From the NCBI GenBank assembly GCA_017307735.1, contig JAFKGR010000002.1, forward strand, positions 248,001 through 312,000: a stretch of 64,000 nucleotides of DNA, written 5' to 3'. Positions within the stretch are counted from its first letter, which is position 1; every line of letters starts with the position of its first letter. This document shows, piece by piece, positions 30,111-39,074 of this stretch. This DNA comes from Chitinophagaceae bacterium (GTDB taxonomy: Bacteria; Bacteroidota; Bacteroidia; Chitinophagales; Chitinophagaceae). Both the position numbers and the translations under genes were made by a program. The notes under the pieces were generated by a model. The model worked only from the letters and a program-made list of their open reading frames with translations. It had not been told where the DNA came from and searched no databases.

Positions 30111-30584
30111 TTAATAATTGGTTCTGTCAATTTTATTTTCCCAATTTTCAAATGCATCATAAGCATTTGCCAGTTTCAGGATTCTGAAAGGGATTTTTCT
30201 TTCATCGATTGATTTGCTGATTTCGTCGTAAATCAAACTATCATCAAATCCGTTTTCTGAGGCATCTTCCCTGGTATTTGCGTAGTAGATTATTTTGGGC
30301 CGCGCCCAATACAAAGCCCCGAGGCACATTGGACATGGTTCACAACTGGTATAAACCTCGCAGCCTTCAAGCTGAAATGAACTCAGATTTTTACAGGCAT
30401 CTCTAATGGCAACCACTTCTGCGTGAGCTGTGGGGTCGTTGGTTGCCAGCACCCTGTTATAACCCCTTCCAATAATTTTGTCTTCTTTTACAATCACACA
30501 TCCAAAAGGTCCGCCTTCTCCCTTCTCCACTGCCAATTCTGATAGTTTGATGGCTTCGGCCATAAACTTTTCTTCTCTTGTCAT
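30111..30584 (-). CDS. guaD: Guanine deaminase-type nucleoside/base deaminase
   Basis: 157 residues from the ATG at 30584. The zinc site of the cytidine-deaminase fold is clear: HAEVVAIRDAC and CEPCPMCLGALYWARP. The C-terminal segment (ASENGFDDSLIYDEI, then ERKIPF and a domain-swap tail ENWENKIDRTNY) matches Bacillus-type GuaD rather than the tRNA adenosine deaminase TadA. It converts guanine to xanthine. It is divergent from rpiB and upstream of a small hypothetical gene. Confidence 0.82.
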   Translation of the reverse strand: MTREEKFMAEAIKLSELAVEKGEGGPFGCVIVKEDKIIGRGYNRVLATNDPTAHAEVVAIRDACKNLSSFQLEGCEVYTSCEPCPMCLGALYWARPKIIYYANTREDASENGFDDSLIYDEISKSIDERKIPFRILKLANAYDAFENWENKIDRTNY

Positions 30585-30678
30585 TTGGCATAAAAATAGT
30601 GTTATTCTCAAACATCAAAGGGATTTTATTATTCAAATAACAAAATTCCGAACTTTGAAATATAAATGAAATCTAATT

Positions 30679-31122
30679 ATGGAAATTGGAATGGCTGCAG
30701 ACCACGGTGGATTTGAATTGAAAGAAAAAATCAAATCATTCCTCCGGGATAAGGGTTATACTATCAAAGATTTTGGCGCCAACAAATTAGATTCTACTGA
30801 TGACTATCCCGATTTTGTGGTTCCTCTGGCAAAAGAAATTGGCTCTGGAAAAATTGAGAAGGGAATCGCCATTTGCGGAAGTGGAATTGGAGCATCTGTG
30901 GCGGGGAATAAAGTGAAAGGAGTTAGAGCAGCGCTAATCACTGATTATTTTTCCGCCCATCAGGGGGTGGAAGATGATAATATGAATTTGCTATGCCTCG
31001 GCGGCAGGGTTACCGGTTATGCATCTGCAGAAGAATTGGTAATGGCCTACCTGAATGCAAAGTTTTCAGGCCTTGAAAGGCACAACAGAAGATTACAAAA
31101 AGTTGCATCTCTCGAAAAATAA
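30679..31122 (+). CDS. rpiB: Ribose-5-phosphate isomerase B
   Basis: 147 residues, the usual length. Phosphate and substrate-binding AADHGGFELK is at the N-terminus, with the catalytic Cys in ICGSGIGASVAGNK near residue 70 and LCLGGRV near 110. It interconverts ribose-5-phosphate and ribulose-5-phosphate in the pentose phosphate pathway. It is followed by a HAD hydrolase gene two bases later, almost certainly in the same operon. Confidence 0.93.
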   Translation: MEIGMAADHGGFELKEKIKSFLRDKGYTIKDFGANKLDSTDDYPDFVVPLAKEIGSGKIEKGIAICGSGIGASVAGNKVKGVRAALITDYFSAHQGVEDDNMNLLCLGGRVTGYASAEELVMAYLNAKFSGLERHNRRLQKVASLEK

Positions 31123-31124
31123 TT

Positions 31125-31733
31125 ATGAGTAAAATCAAAGTACTGTTTTCCGACATCGGTGGTGTATTGCTTACCAATGGCTGGGATCACCTTAGCAGAA
31201 AAGAAGCATGTATCCGGTTCAATCTTGATTATGAACAATTGGAAGCCCGGCACAATTTTATTTTTAATACGTATGAAATTGGAAAAATCTCACTCGACGA
31301 TTATCTGGATACCGCGGTGTTTTATGAAGAAAAAAATTTCTCCAAACAAGAGTTTATTGATTTTATGTTGTCCCGGTCCATTCAACTTCCCGATACGCTG
31401 GATTGGATGATCGACTGGAAACGCAAACATCCGGATATCAAAGTAATTTCGATAAACAATGAACCTCGCGACCTGAACTGGTACAGAATCCACAGATTTA
31501 ACCTCCATAGATTTTTTGATGCATTTATTTCTTCGTGCGAAGTAGGTATGCGAAAACCCGATCCGGGGATTTTCAATCTGGCTGTTGGAATCGCACAGGT
31601 CAAACCTGAAGAATGTCTGTACATCGACGACCGTAAAATGCTGGTAAAAGCTGCAGCACAAACAGGGATTTATGCTTTCGTTCATGAAAACCTTGAATCC
31701 ACTCAGAAAATATTTGAGAAATATTTTGATTGA
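31125..31733 (+). CDS. HAD-superfamily hydrolase (subfamily IA-like)
   Basis: 202 residues. Motif I reads FSDIGGVLL with the nucleophile Asp near residue 9; the second motif I Asp is Gly, as in YihX-like members. Motif II is VISINNEP (Asn in place of the usual Ser/Thr at one position), motif III includes RKPDPGIF, and motif IV is YIDDRKML. It is probably a sugar-phosphate phosphatase, a guess strengthened by coupling to rpiB two bases upstream. Confidence 0.83.
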   Translation: MSKIKVLFSDIGGVLLTNGWDHLSRKEACIRFNLDYEQLEARHNFIFNTYEIGKISLDDYLDTAVFYEEKNFSKQEFIDFMLSRSIQLPDTLDWMIDWKRKHPDIKVISINNEPRDLNWYRIHRFNLHRFFDAFISSCEVGMRKPDPGIFNLAVGIAQVKPEECLYIDDRKMLVKAAAQTGIYAFVHENLESTQKIFEKYFD

Positions 31734-32234
31734 AAAGATTTATCGGATCTTATTCCTGATTTATTTTTATTCGACCGGGAAAAATGTTGAATTGAAAATT
31801 TCAGGGAGAATGTTTCCTTCGGAAAAATATTCAACTCTTTAATTTCTGAAAGAGATTTTCAAATAACTGTATCTCCACAAAAGGATGTTATTTTTTGGGG
31901 AAATATATGTCAATTGTAATTTCCTGAATACACCATTTGATAAATTAAGATTTAATTATTTCCGCAAAGAGATTTAATACCCTGTTCCCCCTGATTATGT
32001 GCATTTGGCGAGACAGAGAAATTGCAGCTTTTTGGGTAAAAAATATCGGTGCTGATCCGGTTTTCATTCCTTAAAATTATAGGGCTAAAATAATTTTTTC
32101 ATGAAACATTATATTGAATGGAGTTATGCTTTATAAAAATTTATATACATTAGCAACCTCGATTATTTTAGACCTGGAAAAAATTTTACGACAAGTGTTT
32201 CCATCTTTATTGTCCATAATTTAATTTTTAAACA
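31734..32234. other. AT-rich intergenic gap, no gene recognised
   Basis: About 500 bases between the HAD hydrolase and the cytochrome gene. I see no credible coding frame, RNA gene or strong terminator. Only a weak five-base-pair hairpin lies right after the HAD stop. It probably holds the cytochrome promoter, but no full TAnnTTTG box was found. Confidence 0.5.
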
Positions 32235-33218
32235 ATGAAAAAGGTTTTGTTGACCATTCTGCTCGTTATTGTAATTGGCATTCTTGGATTTGGATCATAT
32301 TTGAAATTCGCGTTGCCTAATGTAGGTCCGGCCCCGGATCTAAAAATTAATGCAACCCCGGCAATGATTGAACATGGAAAATATCTGGCGTATCATGTTA
32401 CGGTTTGTATGGATTGCCATTCCACAAGAAACTGGTCATTATTTTCAGGCCCGATTATTCCTGGTACGGATGGCAAGGGGGGAGAATATTTTGACGAAAA
32501 AGAAGGTTTTCCGGGGAAGTTCTATTCAAAAAATTTGACTCCGTTTAATTTGAGTAACTGGACTGATGGAGAAATTTTCAGGGCGATTACCACAGGTGTG
32601 GCAAAAGATGGCAGTACAATGTTTCCGGTAATGCCCTATTCTTATTATGGAAAAATGAGTAAGGAAGATATCTATGATATTATTGCATTTATCCGGACTC
32701 TTAAACCCATCGACAGCAAGTCACCTGACCATTCAGTAAATTTTCCTGTCAATTTCATATTGAATACAATTCCCCAAAAAGCGCAGTTGTCGATAAAGCC
32801 TCCTGTTAAAGATACTTTAGCTTATGGCGCTTATATGATAAATGCTGCGGGTTGTATGGAATGTCATACTCCGGCAAAAAACGGGAATATCATTAAATCA
32901 AAAGCGTTTACCGGAGGCAGGGAATTTATTTTGCCCGGGGTTACAATATATTCAGCAAATCTGACTCCCGATGTAGAAACCGGAATTGGTGCATGGTCAG
33001 AAGCCCAATTTATTTCAAGGTTTAAGGCTTATGCTGACAAAGCTGAATTGGCTAAAGTCTCAAATAACGGAGAACAAACTATAATGCCCTGGTCAATGTA
33101 TGCGGGGATGGACACTACTGATTTGGTTTCAATTTTTAAGTACCTTATGTCTCTGAAACCAGTGAAAAATGAGATTACCAACCATTTTGTAGTCCAGAAA
33201 ACCGGAGATAACAAATAA
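32235..33218 (+). CDS. Diheme cytochrome c, membrane-anchored
   Basis: 327 residues. An N-terminal transmembrane or signal segment (VLLTILLVIVIGILGFGSYL) precedes two cytochrome c domains. Each has a CxxCH haem site: CMDCHS near residue 58 and CMECHT near 207. Candidate axial Met residues are in TMFPVMPYS and TIMPWSMY. It likely carries electrons in the periplasm, similar to the cytochrome subunits of quinoprotein or aldehyde/gluconate dehydrogenases, but no dehydrogenase gene is adjacent. Confidence 0.85.
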   Translation: MKKVLLTILLVIVIGILGFGSYLKFALPNVGPAPDLKINATPAMIEHGKYLAYHVTVCMDCHSTRNWSLFSGPIIPGTDGKGGEYFDEKEGFPGKFYSKNLTPFNLSNWTDGEIFRAITTGVAKDGSTMFPVMPYSYYGKMSKEDIYDIIAFIRTLKPIDSKSPDHSVNFPVNFILNTIPQKAQLSIKPPVKDTLAYGAYMINAAGCMECHTPAKNGNIIKSKAFTGGREFILPGVTIYSANLTPDVETGIGAWSEAQFISRFKAYADKAELAKVSNNGEQTIMPWSMYAGMDTTDLVSIFKYLMSLKPVKNEITNHFVVQKTGDNK

Positions 33219-33287
33219 TTCTGTTTGGTTCTGAATGGCATTATCATAATGAGAAAGAGACAATGCCTTTATTTTATTTTTACACCT

Positions 33288-33295
33288 TACATTTG
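33288..33295 (+). promoter_or_regulatory. -7 promoter box of the tRNA-Pro gene
   Basis: TACATTTG, a full match to TAnnTTTG, lies 15 bases before the mature tRNA 5' end. Confidence 0.5.
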
Positions 33296-33310
33296 CAGCG
33301 ACTTTTTTTT

Positions 33311-33384
33311 CGGGTAGTGGCGCAGCCCGGTAGCGCACACGTCTGGGGGGCGTGGGGTCGCAAGTTCGAATCTTGTCTACCCGA
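33311..33384 (+). tRNA. tRNA-Pro, anticodon GGG; likely ICE insertion site
   Basis: A full cloverleaf can be folded: acceptor CGGGTAG with CTACCCG, D-stem GCGC/GCGC, anticodon stem CACGT/GCGTG around loop CTGGGGG (anticodon GGG), and T-arm GCAAG-TTCGAAT-CTTGT, with discriminator A. CCA is not encoded (ACA follows). The first base pair C-G is normal for tRNA-Pro. The integrase gene of the ICE begins about 300 bases downstream and points away, so the tRNA 3' half is the likely attachment core. The second copy of that core is not in the window, consistent with the far ICE end lying outside. Confidence 0.93.
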
Positions 33385-33408
33385 CAAAAAGAGGAATCAA
33401 CGCCTTTC

Positions 33409-33447
33409 AATCCTTGTAAATATCATTGATTTACAAGGATTTTTTTT
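33409..33447 (+). terminator. Strong intrinsic terminator after tRNA-Pro
   Basis: A perfect 13-base-pair stem (AATCCTTGTAAAT / ATTTACAAGGATT) with a 7-base loop is followed by a run of seven Ts, 25 bases past the tRNA end. Confidence 0.9.
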
Positions 33448-33486
33448 GTCCTTATGTCAAATAGAATCAAAAAATATCAATATTCA

Positions 33487-33533
33487 GGTGAGTAAATCAG
33501 TGAGTATTTTAAGGCATAGAATTTGTACTCACC
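33487..33533. repeat. GTGAGTA direct and inverted repeats before the integrase
   Basis: GGTGAGTA (33487-33494) is followed by GTGAGTA (33500-33506) and an inverted TACTCACC (33526-33533). The cluster lies between the tRNA terminator and the integrase start, where arm-type binding sites for tyrosine integrases are usually found. That role is inferred. Confidence 0.45.
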
Positions 33534-33681
33534 CAATAGCTCATAATCTATTGCAATCCAGATAGTTGTGTATTTTTTTTGACACATTTTGAGAGGATTT
33601 GAAATGGATTTGAATGTGCGGACAATGATAAACGTGAAGATGGAAATCAAATCATTTCAAAAACCTTTTAAAAAAAGACTC

Positions 33682-34941
33682 ATGGACACAACAACTTTTA
33701 GCGTCAGTTTTCTAACCAGAAAATGTAAAGCAGATAAAAAGCGCGCAGACATTTATGCCCGAATCACTATTGACGGCGAAGAAAAGGAACTTTCAACCAA
33801 AGAGCAAATTTCTATATCATCCTGGGATAGTGCAAAAAGCAGGGTAAAAGGAAATTCAATTGAAGTAAAATCAATCAATGAACATCTTGATAATATCAAG
33901 ATGGATATTAAAGAAAAATACCGCAAGCTGCTTGACGATGGTAAATTAGTTACAGCAGAAACAGTGAGAGATGCGTACCTGGGTAATCAGGCGGAATTAA
34001 AAGGACATAAACTAAAAGAACTACTTGCCTATTATACAAAGATTTGGAAACTTAAATTGAAAGACGGTGGTTTTAAGAACTACAAAACAACTATCAAGTA
34101 TCTTGAGTTGTTTCTCAATTATCAATTTGCTTCAGCAGATGTTTTTTTATCACAGGTTGATGGACAATTTGCCACTGACTTCGAACATTATATCCGAACC
34201 CAACCTATCAAACTTCATGATCCCTGTAAAGGAAACGGAGTTGGAAAACATATACAACGTTTTAAACGTATCATGACATGGGCCGCCGATGATCTTAAAT
34301 GGGTTAAAGAAAACAAATGCAGCAAGTATTCCTGTAAGTTGAAAAAATCTAAAAGAAAAAAATTGGATATGATTGATGTGATAAAACTTGAAGAAAAGAA
34401 ATTTATTAATCCATTAGTGATTTATATAAAAGAATTATTTTTAAATAGCTGTTATACTGGCCTTGCATTCGCTGAAGCAATGGCCTTATCTGAACATGAT
34501 TTTGAATGGAATCTGGACGGTGTAGTTTGGTGTAAGATGTACCGTACAAAATCCGATGAATTGTGTTCCATTCCTATGTTACCATCTGCATCAAAGATAT
34601 TGAAGAAATATCGCGAGGAGGCAATACAATATGGAAGATCAACCATTTTCCCAAAGATAGCCAATCAGCAGGTTAACAGATGTTTAAAAATAATACAGGA
34701 GGCTTGCGAAATAAGGATTCCTATGACATTCCATGTAGCCCGTCATACTTTTGCTAAAACGGTGGCCTTAAAAAACGGGATTCCATTGGAAACCGTTCAA
34801 ATGATGTTGGGCCATACTAAAATCACCACTACCCAAATTTATGCTGATGTTGATGAAGAAAAAATTATTAATGACATGGCCGGCCTGGAAGAAAAGCTGA
34901 ATAAGAAAAGGGAAATAGGCAGGCTTCTATTAAAAAATTAA
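33682..34941 (+). CDS. Tyrosine site-specific recombinase (ICE integrase)
   Basis: 419 residues from the ATG at 33682, which matches the usual Bacteroidota integrase N-terminus; the frame is open upstream to a TTG at 33589. There is an N-terminal arm-binding region, a core-binding SAM-like domain (about 120-215) and a C-terminal catalytic domain. Visible catalytic positions: HVARH (His and Arg), LGHTKI (His) and the Tyr nucleophile in TTTQIYADV. The first catalytic Arg of the family is replaced: the segment reads YTGLAFAEA, as in many Bacteroidota integrases. It should integrate and excise the ICE at the tRNA-Pro gene next to it. Confidence 0.92.
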   Translation: MDTTTFSVSFLTRKCKADKKRADIYARITIDGEEKELSTKEQISISSWDSAKSRVKGNSIEVKSINEHLDNIKMDIKEKYRKLLDDGKLVTAETVRDAYLGNQAELKGHKLKELLAYYTKIWKLKLKDGGFKNYKTTIKYLELFLNYQFASADVFLSQVDGQFATDFEHYIRTQPIKLHDPCKGNGVGKHIQRFKRIMTWAADDLKWVKENKCSKYSCKLKKSKRKKLDMIDVIKLEEKKFINPLVIYIKELFLNSCYTGLAFAEAMALSEHDFEWNLDGVVWCKMYRTKSDELCSIPMLPSASKILKKYREEAIQYGRSTIFPKIANQQVNRCLKIIQEACEIRIPMTFHVARHTFAKTVALKNGIPLETVQMMLGHTKITTTQIYADVDEEKIINDMAGLEEKLNKKREIGRLLLKN

Positions 34942-34983
34942 GATGATGATCAGGGTTCTACTGAACATTTGGGAGCCTTTTAC

Positions 34984-35262
34984 TTAATACCCTTCCTCCA
35001 AAAGCCTCCTTATGTCATCCTTATTATAATATAGAGTGCCACCTATTTTTTTGGTTCTTAAATTGCGACTGATCCTTAAGGATACCAGCTTATTTACAGA
35101 ACACCCAAGCATTTTTCTAACATCAGATGTTTTGTAGCCTTCCGGCTTTTCATTACCGAAAGATAAATGCCGTTTGATCAACGATTCTATGGTTGATATT
35201 AAACTGGCTTCAAACATTTTTAGATCCTCTTTTGTCAATACTTCAATAGCCATAATAGTCAT
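34984..35262 (-). CDS. Helix-turn-helix (excisionase-like) DNA-binding protein
   Basis: 92 residues. The N-terminal MAIEVLTKEDLKMFE and a coiled region are followed by a winged HTH_17-like domain: YKTSDVRKMLGCSVNKLVSLR, then TKKIGGTLYYNKDDIRRLLEE. This form is common next to Bacteroidota ICE integrases and may act as a directionality factor or a local regulator. An alternative ATG lies nine bases in. It converges with the integrase gene. Confidence 0.8.
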   Translation of the reverse strand: MTIMAIEVLTKEDLKMFEASLISTIESLIKRHLSFGNEKPEGYKTSDVRKMLGCSVNKLVSLRISRNLRTKKIGGTLYYNKDDIRRLLEEGY

Positions 35263-35282
35263 TTATTGAATTGAAATAAATT

Positions 35283-35573
35283 TTAAAACGTTTCTAATAA
35301 ATATATACGACTTCCTTTTTTCCGGTTAAATGAAGGTTCATATATTATATATCCATACGCGCTCAAGTCCTTGATACATTTGTGATACGTGATAGCGGAC
35401 GACAGCTTTGCTACACGCATAATATCATAACTGAAAGCCTGGATAGGATTTGTAAATCCGTTTTGTGCATAATATTGCAACAATGCAGCGAATACTCCTA
35501 TATGAGTGATACTTATGCGGGCATCACTTTCAATGGCTTCAAAAAAATTTGATAAATAACAAAATCTATCCAT
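35283..35573 (-). CDS. Small winged-helix protein of Bacteroidota ICEs
   Basis: 96 residues. The sequence (SDARISITHIGVFAALLQYYAQNG, then IMRVAKLSSAITYHKCIKDLSAYGYIIYEPS) has the pattern of a winged-helix replication- or regulation-type protein. It lies 20 bases upstream of the excisionase-like gene on the same strand, so the two are likely co-expressed. The exact role is unknown. Confidence 0.65.
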   Translation of the reverse strand: MDRFCYLSNFFEAIESDARISITHIGVFAALLQYYAQNGFTNPIQAFSYDIMRVAKLSSAITYHKCIKDLSAYGYIIYEPSFNRKKGSRIYLLETF

Positions 35574-35589
35574 CCTCTATACATTTTAC

Positions 35590-36639
35590 TTATGCCATCC
35601 TCATCCCATTCTTTCTCCCCTGGCTTTGCTGTTGGGAAGCATTATTAACCGCTTTCATTGCTTCCAAAGTTTTAGTACCCAATGCAGTATTGAGTGTTAT
35701 TTTTCTGGCATGCTCATCATAGATATTTACCGATTTGAATTGCGGGTTTGCTTCAATGTAATAACGCTGTTCATTGCCATTCTTAATAAAGCTAACAGCT
35801 ACACGATTACCGTTCTTTAATGCATCATGCAACTTATTCGCTTCGCTTTCATTAAGCAACTCTTTTAAAGGAAGCTGTTGCAAAATCTTTTGAAGGTTGT
35901 AACCATAGCCCGAATGAAATTCCTTCATTCGGAAATTGCCGTTGGCATCTTTATCATTGAAGTCAAGCTGCATCCAGGTTGCATTCTTTTTAATTGCACG
36001 GCCGGCTAAAAGATTATATGATTCGGTTGTGTTAATCTCATATCCATTTTTCGCACTGAAATATTGTTCCCGTTGCTCGTTCGGTTTGGATTCATTATAC
36101 AGGTTGGTTTTATATCCTTCAAAATGGTAAGTGCCTGACTGGTCTTTTACGAATGACAACTGATGATTTAATCTTTCTTTATCATTAATATAGTACGAAA
36201 CCGGAAGAGAGAATTGTTGCTGTCCCTGTTTAATTTGCTCGTCAATTTTTGCGGCAAGATTAGTAAAGCCAGCACGCCGCACCTGTTGGTGCAGCGACTG
36301 GCTATTTTGTTCCGTTTTCCTGTTATTCTGCTTTATTACAGCCTGTTCCTTAACAGGCACAACCAATAGGCTGCGTAGCAACCGAATCACAGGATTTGGA
36401 TAAAGCTGTTTCTCAATTTTGCTGCGTTCCTGCTGTAACATTCTAAGCGCAAACCGTTCGTCCATATCTTGCGTACCTTTATATTTTGCTGCGATACGGT
36501 CATAGTATTGCAGCTTTTCTTTAAGTAGTGCTTTGTTGGATGAAAGGCTGAAAGAAAACAATTTACTGAAGCGCTCTTCCCTCGAACGCCATTGATTCAG
36601 GTCTGTTTCCACTCTGTTTATGGGAAGTTGATTGTTCAT
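35590..36639 (-). CDS. DUF3945-type ICE protein
   Basis: 349 residues. It has an N-terminal helical region and then beta-rich repeats around residues 130-320: YHFEGYKTNLYNE, YNLLAGRAIKKN, and a final VSFIKNGNEQRYYIEANPQFKSVNIYDE. The same end motif recurs in the next gene upstream (EQKQYIEANPQFKTINIYD), so the two are paralogues. The family is found on Bacteroidota mobile elements, and no activity is known. It lies 16 bases upstream of the winged-helix gene. Confidence 0.75.
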   Translation of the reverse strand: MNNQLPINRVETDLNQWRSREERFSKLFSFSLSSNKALLKEKLQYYDRIAAKYKGTQDMDERFALRMLQQERSKIEKQLYPNPVIRLLRSLLVVPVKEQAVIKQNNRKTEQNSQSLHQQVRRAGFTNLAAKIDEQIKQGQQQFSLPVSYYINDKERLNHQLSFVKDQSGTYHFEGYKTNLYNESKPNEQREQYFSAKNGYEINTTESYNLLAGRAIKKNATWMQLDFNDKDANGNFRMKEFHSGYGYNLQKILQQLPLKELLNESEANKLHDALKNGNRVAVSFIKNGNEQRYYIEANPQFKSVNIYDEHARKITLNTALGTKTLEAMKAVNNASQQQSQGRKNGMRMA

Positions 36640-36688
36640 AGCAAAACCTTTTTTACTTAGTCATCAATTAAATCAGGCTATCTAACTT

Positions 36689-37492
36689 TTAGCTGATGTT
36701 TTGTCTCTTTTTTCTTTTCTTGGATGCCTTCGGCATTTCAGGGCCATCATCTTCAGCAGATGTCTGTTTTTCCTTTTTATTGTCTTGTTTTACTGATCGG
36801 TTTTCGCCCTCAGATTGCCGTTCTTTTTTCGATTGCCGGTTATCCACTCTTTGCATGCTGCTATCATAAATATTGATTGTCTTGAATTGAGGATTGGCTT
36901 CGATGTATTGCTTCTGTTCTGTACCGTTAGTTTGAAAAGTGGCTGATTGCAGATTTCCTTTTTTGAGAGAATCCATTAGGCTGGCTTTAAAATCATCATT
37001 ACCTAATTCCTTAACAGGATGTTTTGACAACACTTCTTCCAAATCATAGCCGTAATTCTGATGATAGTGTTTCAGCTTGAAGTTGCCATTATTATCACTT
37101 TGTTTAAAGTCCATCTGTATCCAGGCATTATAAACCTGTCCTTCCTTATTGGTGAGGTCTTTGTTTACTGACCTGCCTTCCATGAGATTGAAGGCTTCTT
37201 TCAAAGTGATGTTACCCGCTTTGTTGATATAGAATGTTTGCGCCATCGTTTCCGGGTTGTTTTCTTTTTGTAAACTAACCTGGTAGGAATTGAAGAAGTA
37301 CATATCGCTTTGTTTCGATTGACTGAAGTTCAATGTCGCTGTTACGGAATCATTGCCATATTGCGTTTGATGCTGCAACTTAAATTCCGGCTTTCCGTCT
37401 TCCATTTTCTGCTTAAGGTCGTTTTCTAACCCTTCACCAAATCCGGTGTACTTTACCTGGTCACGCAGGTATTCGAAATTTTTCTGGTTCAT
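36689..37492 (-). CDS. DUF3945/DUF4099-like ICE protein, paralogue
   Basis: 267 residues beginning FEYLRDQVKYTGFGEGLEND, a module also seen at the start of the next gene (LAYLKDQLQALGFPLRILEE). The middle has YFFNSYQVSLQKE and FNLMEGRSVNKD, and the end has KQYIEANPQFKTINIYDSSMQR, then a Lys/Arg-rich, likely disordered tail. The start overlaps the preceding stop by four bases. The role is unknown. Confidence 0.75.
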   Translation of the reverse strand: MNQKNFEYLRDQVKYTGFGEGLENDLKQKMEDGKPEFKLQHQTQYGNDSVTATLNFSQSKQSDMYFFNSYQVSLQKENNPETMAQTFYINKAGNITLKEAFNLMEGRSVNKDLTNKEGQVYNAWIQMDFKQSDNNGNFKLKHYHQNYGYDLEEVLSKHPVKELGNDDFKASLMDSLKKGNLQSATFQTNGTEQKQYIEANPQFKTINIYDSSMQRVDNRQSKKERQSEGENRSVKQDNKKEKQTSAEDDGPEMPKASKKRKKRQNIS

Positions 37493-38145
37493 AATATTTG
37501 TTTTTGAGTGAATAAATTTGTTTTGTTTAATGATGATGCTTCGGCAGTTTCAGCTTTTAAAAACTCATAAGCTTCTATTGTAGTTAAAGCCTTATTGCCA
37601 TTTACTGGAAACACATGTCTGTGCTCATGCACCTTTTGCATTTCTGGATAATCCTGAAAAGACTTTGCATATTCGCTTTCAGGAAAGTATTTGTACATCA
37701 ACAGCTTTGCAACTTCTCTTCCTTCTTCTACTCCAGCGAGCTTATATAAATCATTATTCACAGCTTTTATAAAATCGGAAGCTTGTTTATATTCTTGCTT
37801 TGACATGCTGTCTTCCATATCGTTCTGATAGTATTTATCATATAAAGTGTCCGCTACGTTCAGCCTCTTGGCTAACTCTTTCGTATTTATACCCTGAATA
37901 TTCACGTCAGGGATATTTATGTGTTTATAGGTTAACTCATATTCTTTAAGCTGGTATTCATTCTCTGAACGTTTAATAAAACGCAAGTCAAACATCAACT
38001 CATCTTCTTTAATTTGATTGGAGTAGGAGATATGAAAAGCTTCCGGGTTTCCTTGCATATAACGGCTTGCTTCTTCCAAAATCCTAAGAGGAAATCCAAG
38101 TGCTTGTAACTGGTCCTTGAGATATGCAAGATTGTTCTTGTCCAT
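37489..38145 (-). CDS. DUF4099-like ICE protein, paralogue
   Basis: 218 residues from the ATG at 38145, preferred because the protein then begins exactly where its paralogue does (MDKNNLAYLKDQ against MNQKNFEYLRDQ) and AAAGGG lies seven bases upstream; an ATG at 38175 is in frame. The C-terminal half (VADTLYDKYYQND, then KLMYKYFPESEYAK) has no counterpart in the neighbours. The function is unknown. Confidence 0.7.
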   Translation of the reverse strand: MDKNNLAYLKDQLQALGFPLRILEEASRYMQGNPEAFHISYSNQIKEDELMFDLRFIKRSENEYQLKEYELTYKHINIPDVNIQGINTKELAKRLNVADTLYDKYYQNDMEDSMSKQEYKQASDFIKAVNNDLYKLAGVEEGREVAKLLMYKYFPESEYAKSFQDYPEMQKVHEHRHVFPVNGNKALTTIEAYEFLKAETAEASSLNKTNLFTQKQIL

Positions 38146-38206
38146 ACTTGAACCCTTTAATAATGACTTTTTCATTTCAATAAATTTGATTTTAGAAAGA
38201 AGAATG

Positions 38207-39046
38207 CTAAAGACGTTTTGCCTGAATGATTGTTTTATTACGGACTTTGATTTTTAAATGCCGCCCACCATTCTTTTCCATTAGTTCAATAACCAAATAT
38301 TTTTTATCCGGGATAGTGAACTTAGAAACGGCATACACAAAAACCCTTTCTGTTTGACCAACAATAACCGCAGTATCGCCTTTTACATAAAGCGGATTTA
38401 TTTCAATCTCCTGTGTGGCAGTACGCTTTGTTTTTTTTTGATCTCTGATGTAGAAGCGTAGCTGGTCAATATCGTAATTGATATTGGTCTCGTTTGCGAT
38501 ATTTAGACGGAAGTACATGATGTTATCATGTATAAATAATCCGTTTAACTGTAAGCGAATACCAAATCTTTTATCCTTGACACTATTGATTTTTTCCTTC
38601 GATACCGAAGCCAGTTTTGCATATTTCTGTACTTCTGCCTCATTAAAGGTTTCTGACAAGATGCAGGTTGAATTTTTCTTTTCTTCGATGGCTAATGAAA
38701 GGTTTAGTACGGCGGGTTGTTCTGCATAATCAACCAGAAAAGAAGTGAGGCTTCCATCAGCCGTTATGATACTGATATTGGTTTGAGGAAAGTTTTCTTT
38801 TGCAGCTTTTATCTGCAAAATATTTTCCACTCCCTTTGCTTTTTGTGCCAACACATCCTGGCTTCCAATATCTACGCTGACAATTGAATAGGGAAAGATA
38901 ATGTTAGTTGTTTTGGAGAATGCAACTGCCACATGATATGGCTCAATTGCTTTTATTTGCCAGGTTGTGTTTGTTTGTGCCTGCGTTTTAAAAATTGTAA
39001 TAAGCAGGAAAATTCCCGTTACCATAATAACACTAATCTTTTTCAT
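38207..39046 (-). CDS. traN: Conjugative transposon protein TraN
   Basis: 279 residues from the ATG at 39046, which places the signal peptide (ISVIMVTGIFLLITIFKTQAQ) at the N-terminus. The body fits the TraN/DUF4138 family: YHVAVAFSKTTNIIFPYSIVSVDIGSQDVLAQKA near residue 40-75 and later LFIHDNIMYFRLNIANETNINYDIDQLRFYIRD. TraN is the VirB9-like outer membrane partner in Bacteroidota type IV transfer systems. It follows traM and is the last tra gene before the DUF3945 group. Confidence 0.9.
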   Translation of the reverse strand: MKKISVIMVTGIFLLITIFKTQAQTNTTWQIKAIEPYHVAVAFSKTTNIIFPYSIVSVDIGSQDVLAQKAKGVENILQIKAAKENFPQTNISIITADGSLTSFLVDYAEQPAVLNLSLAIEEKKNSTCILSETFNEAEVQKYAKLASVSKEKINSVKDKRFGIRLQLNGLFIHDNIMYFRLNIANETNINYDIDQLRFYIRDQKKTKRTATQEIEINPLYVKGDTAVIVGQTERVFVYAVSKFTIPDKKYLVIELMEKNGGRHLKIKVRNKTIIQAKRL

Positions 39047-39074
39047 CTTTGGAATTTTTAAGTGATTGAAATAT

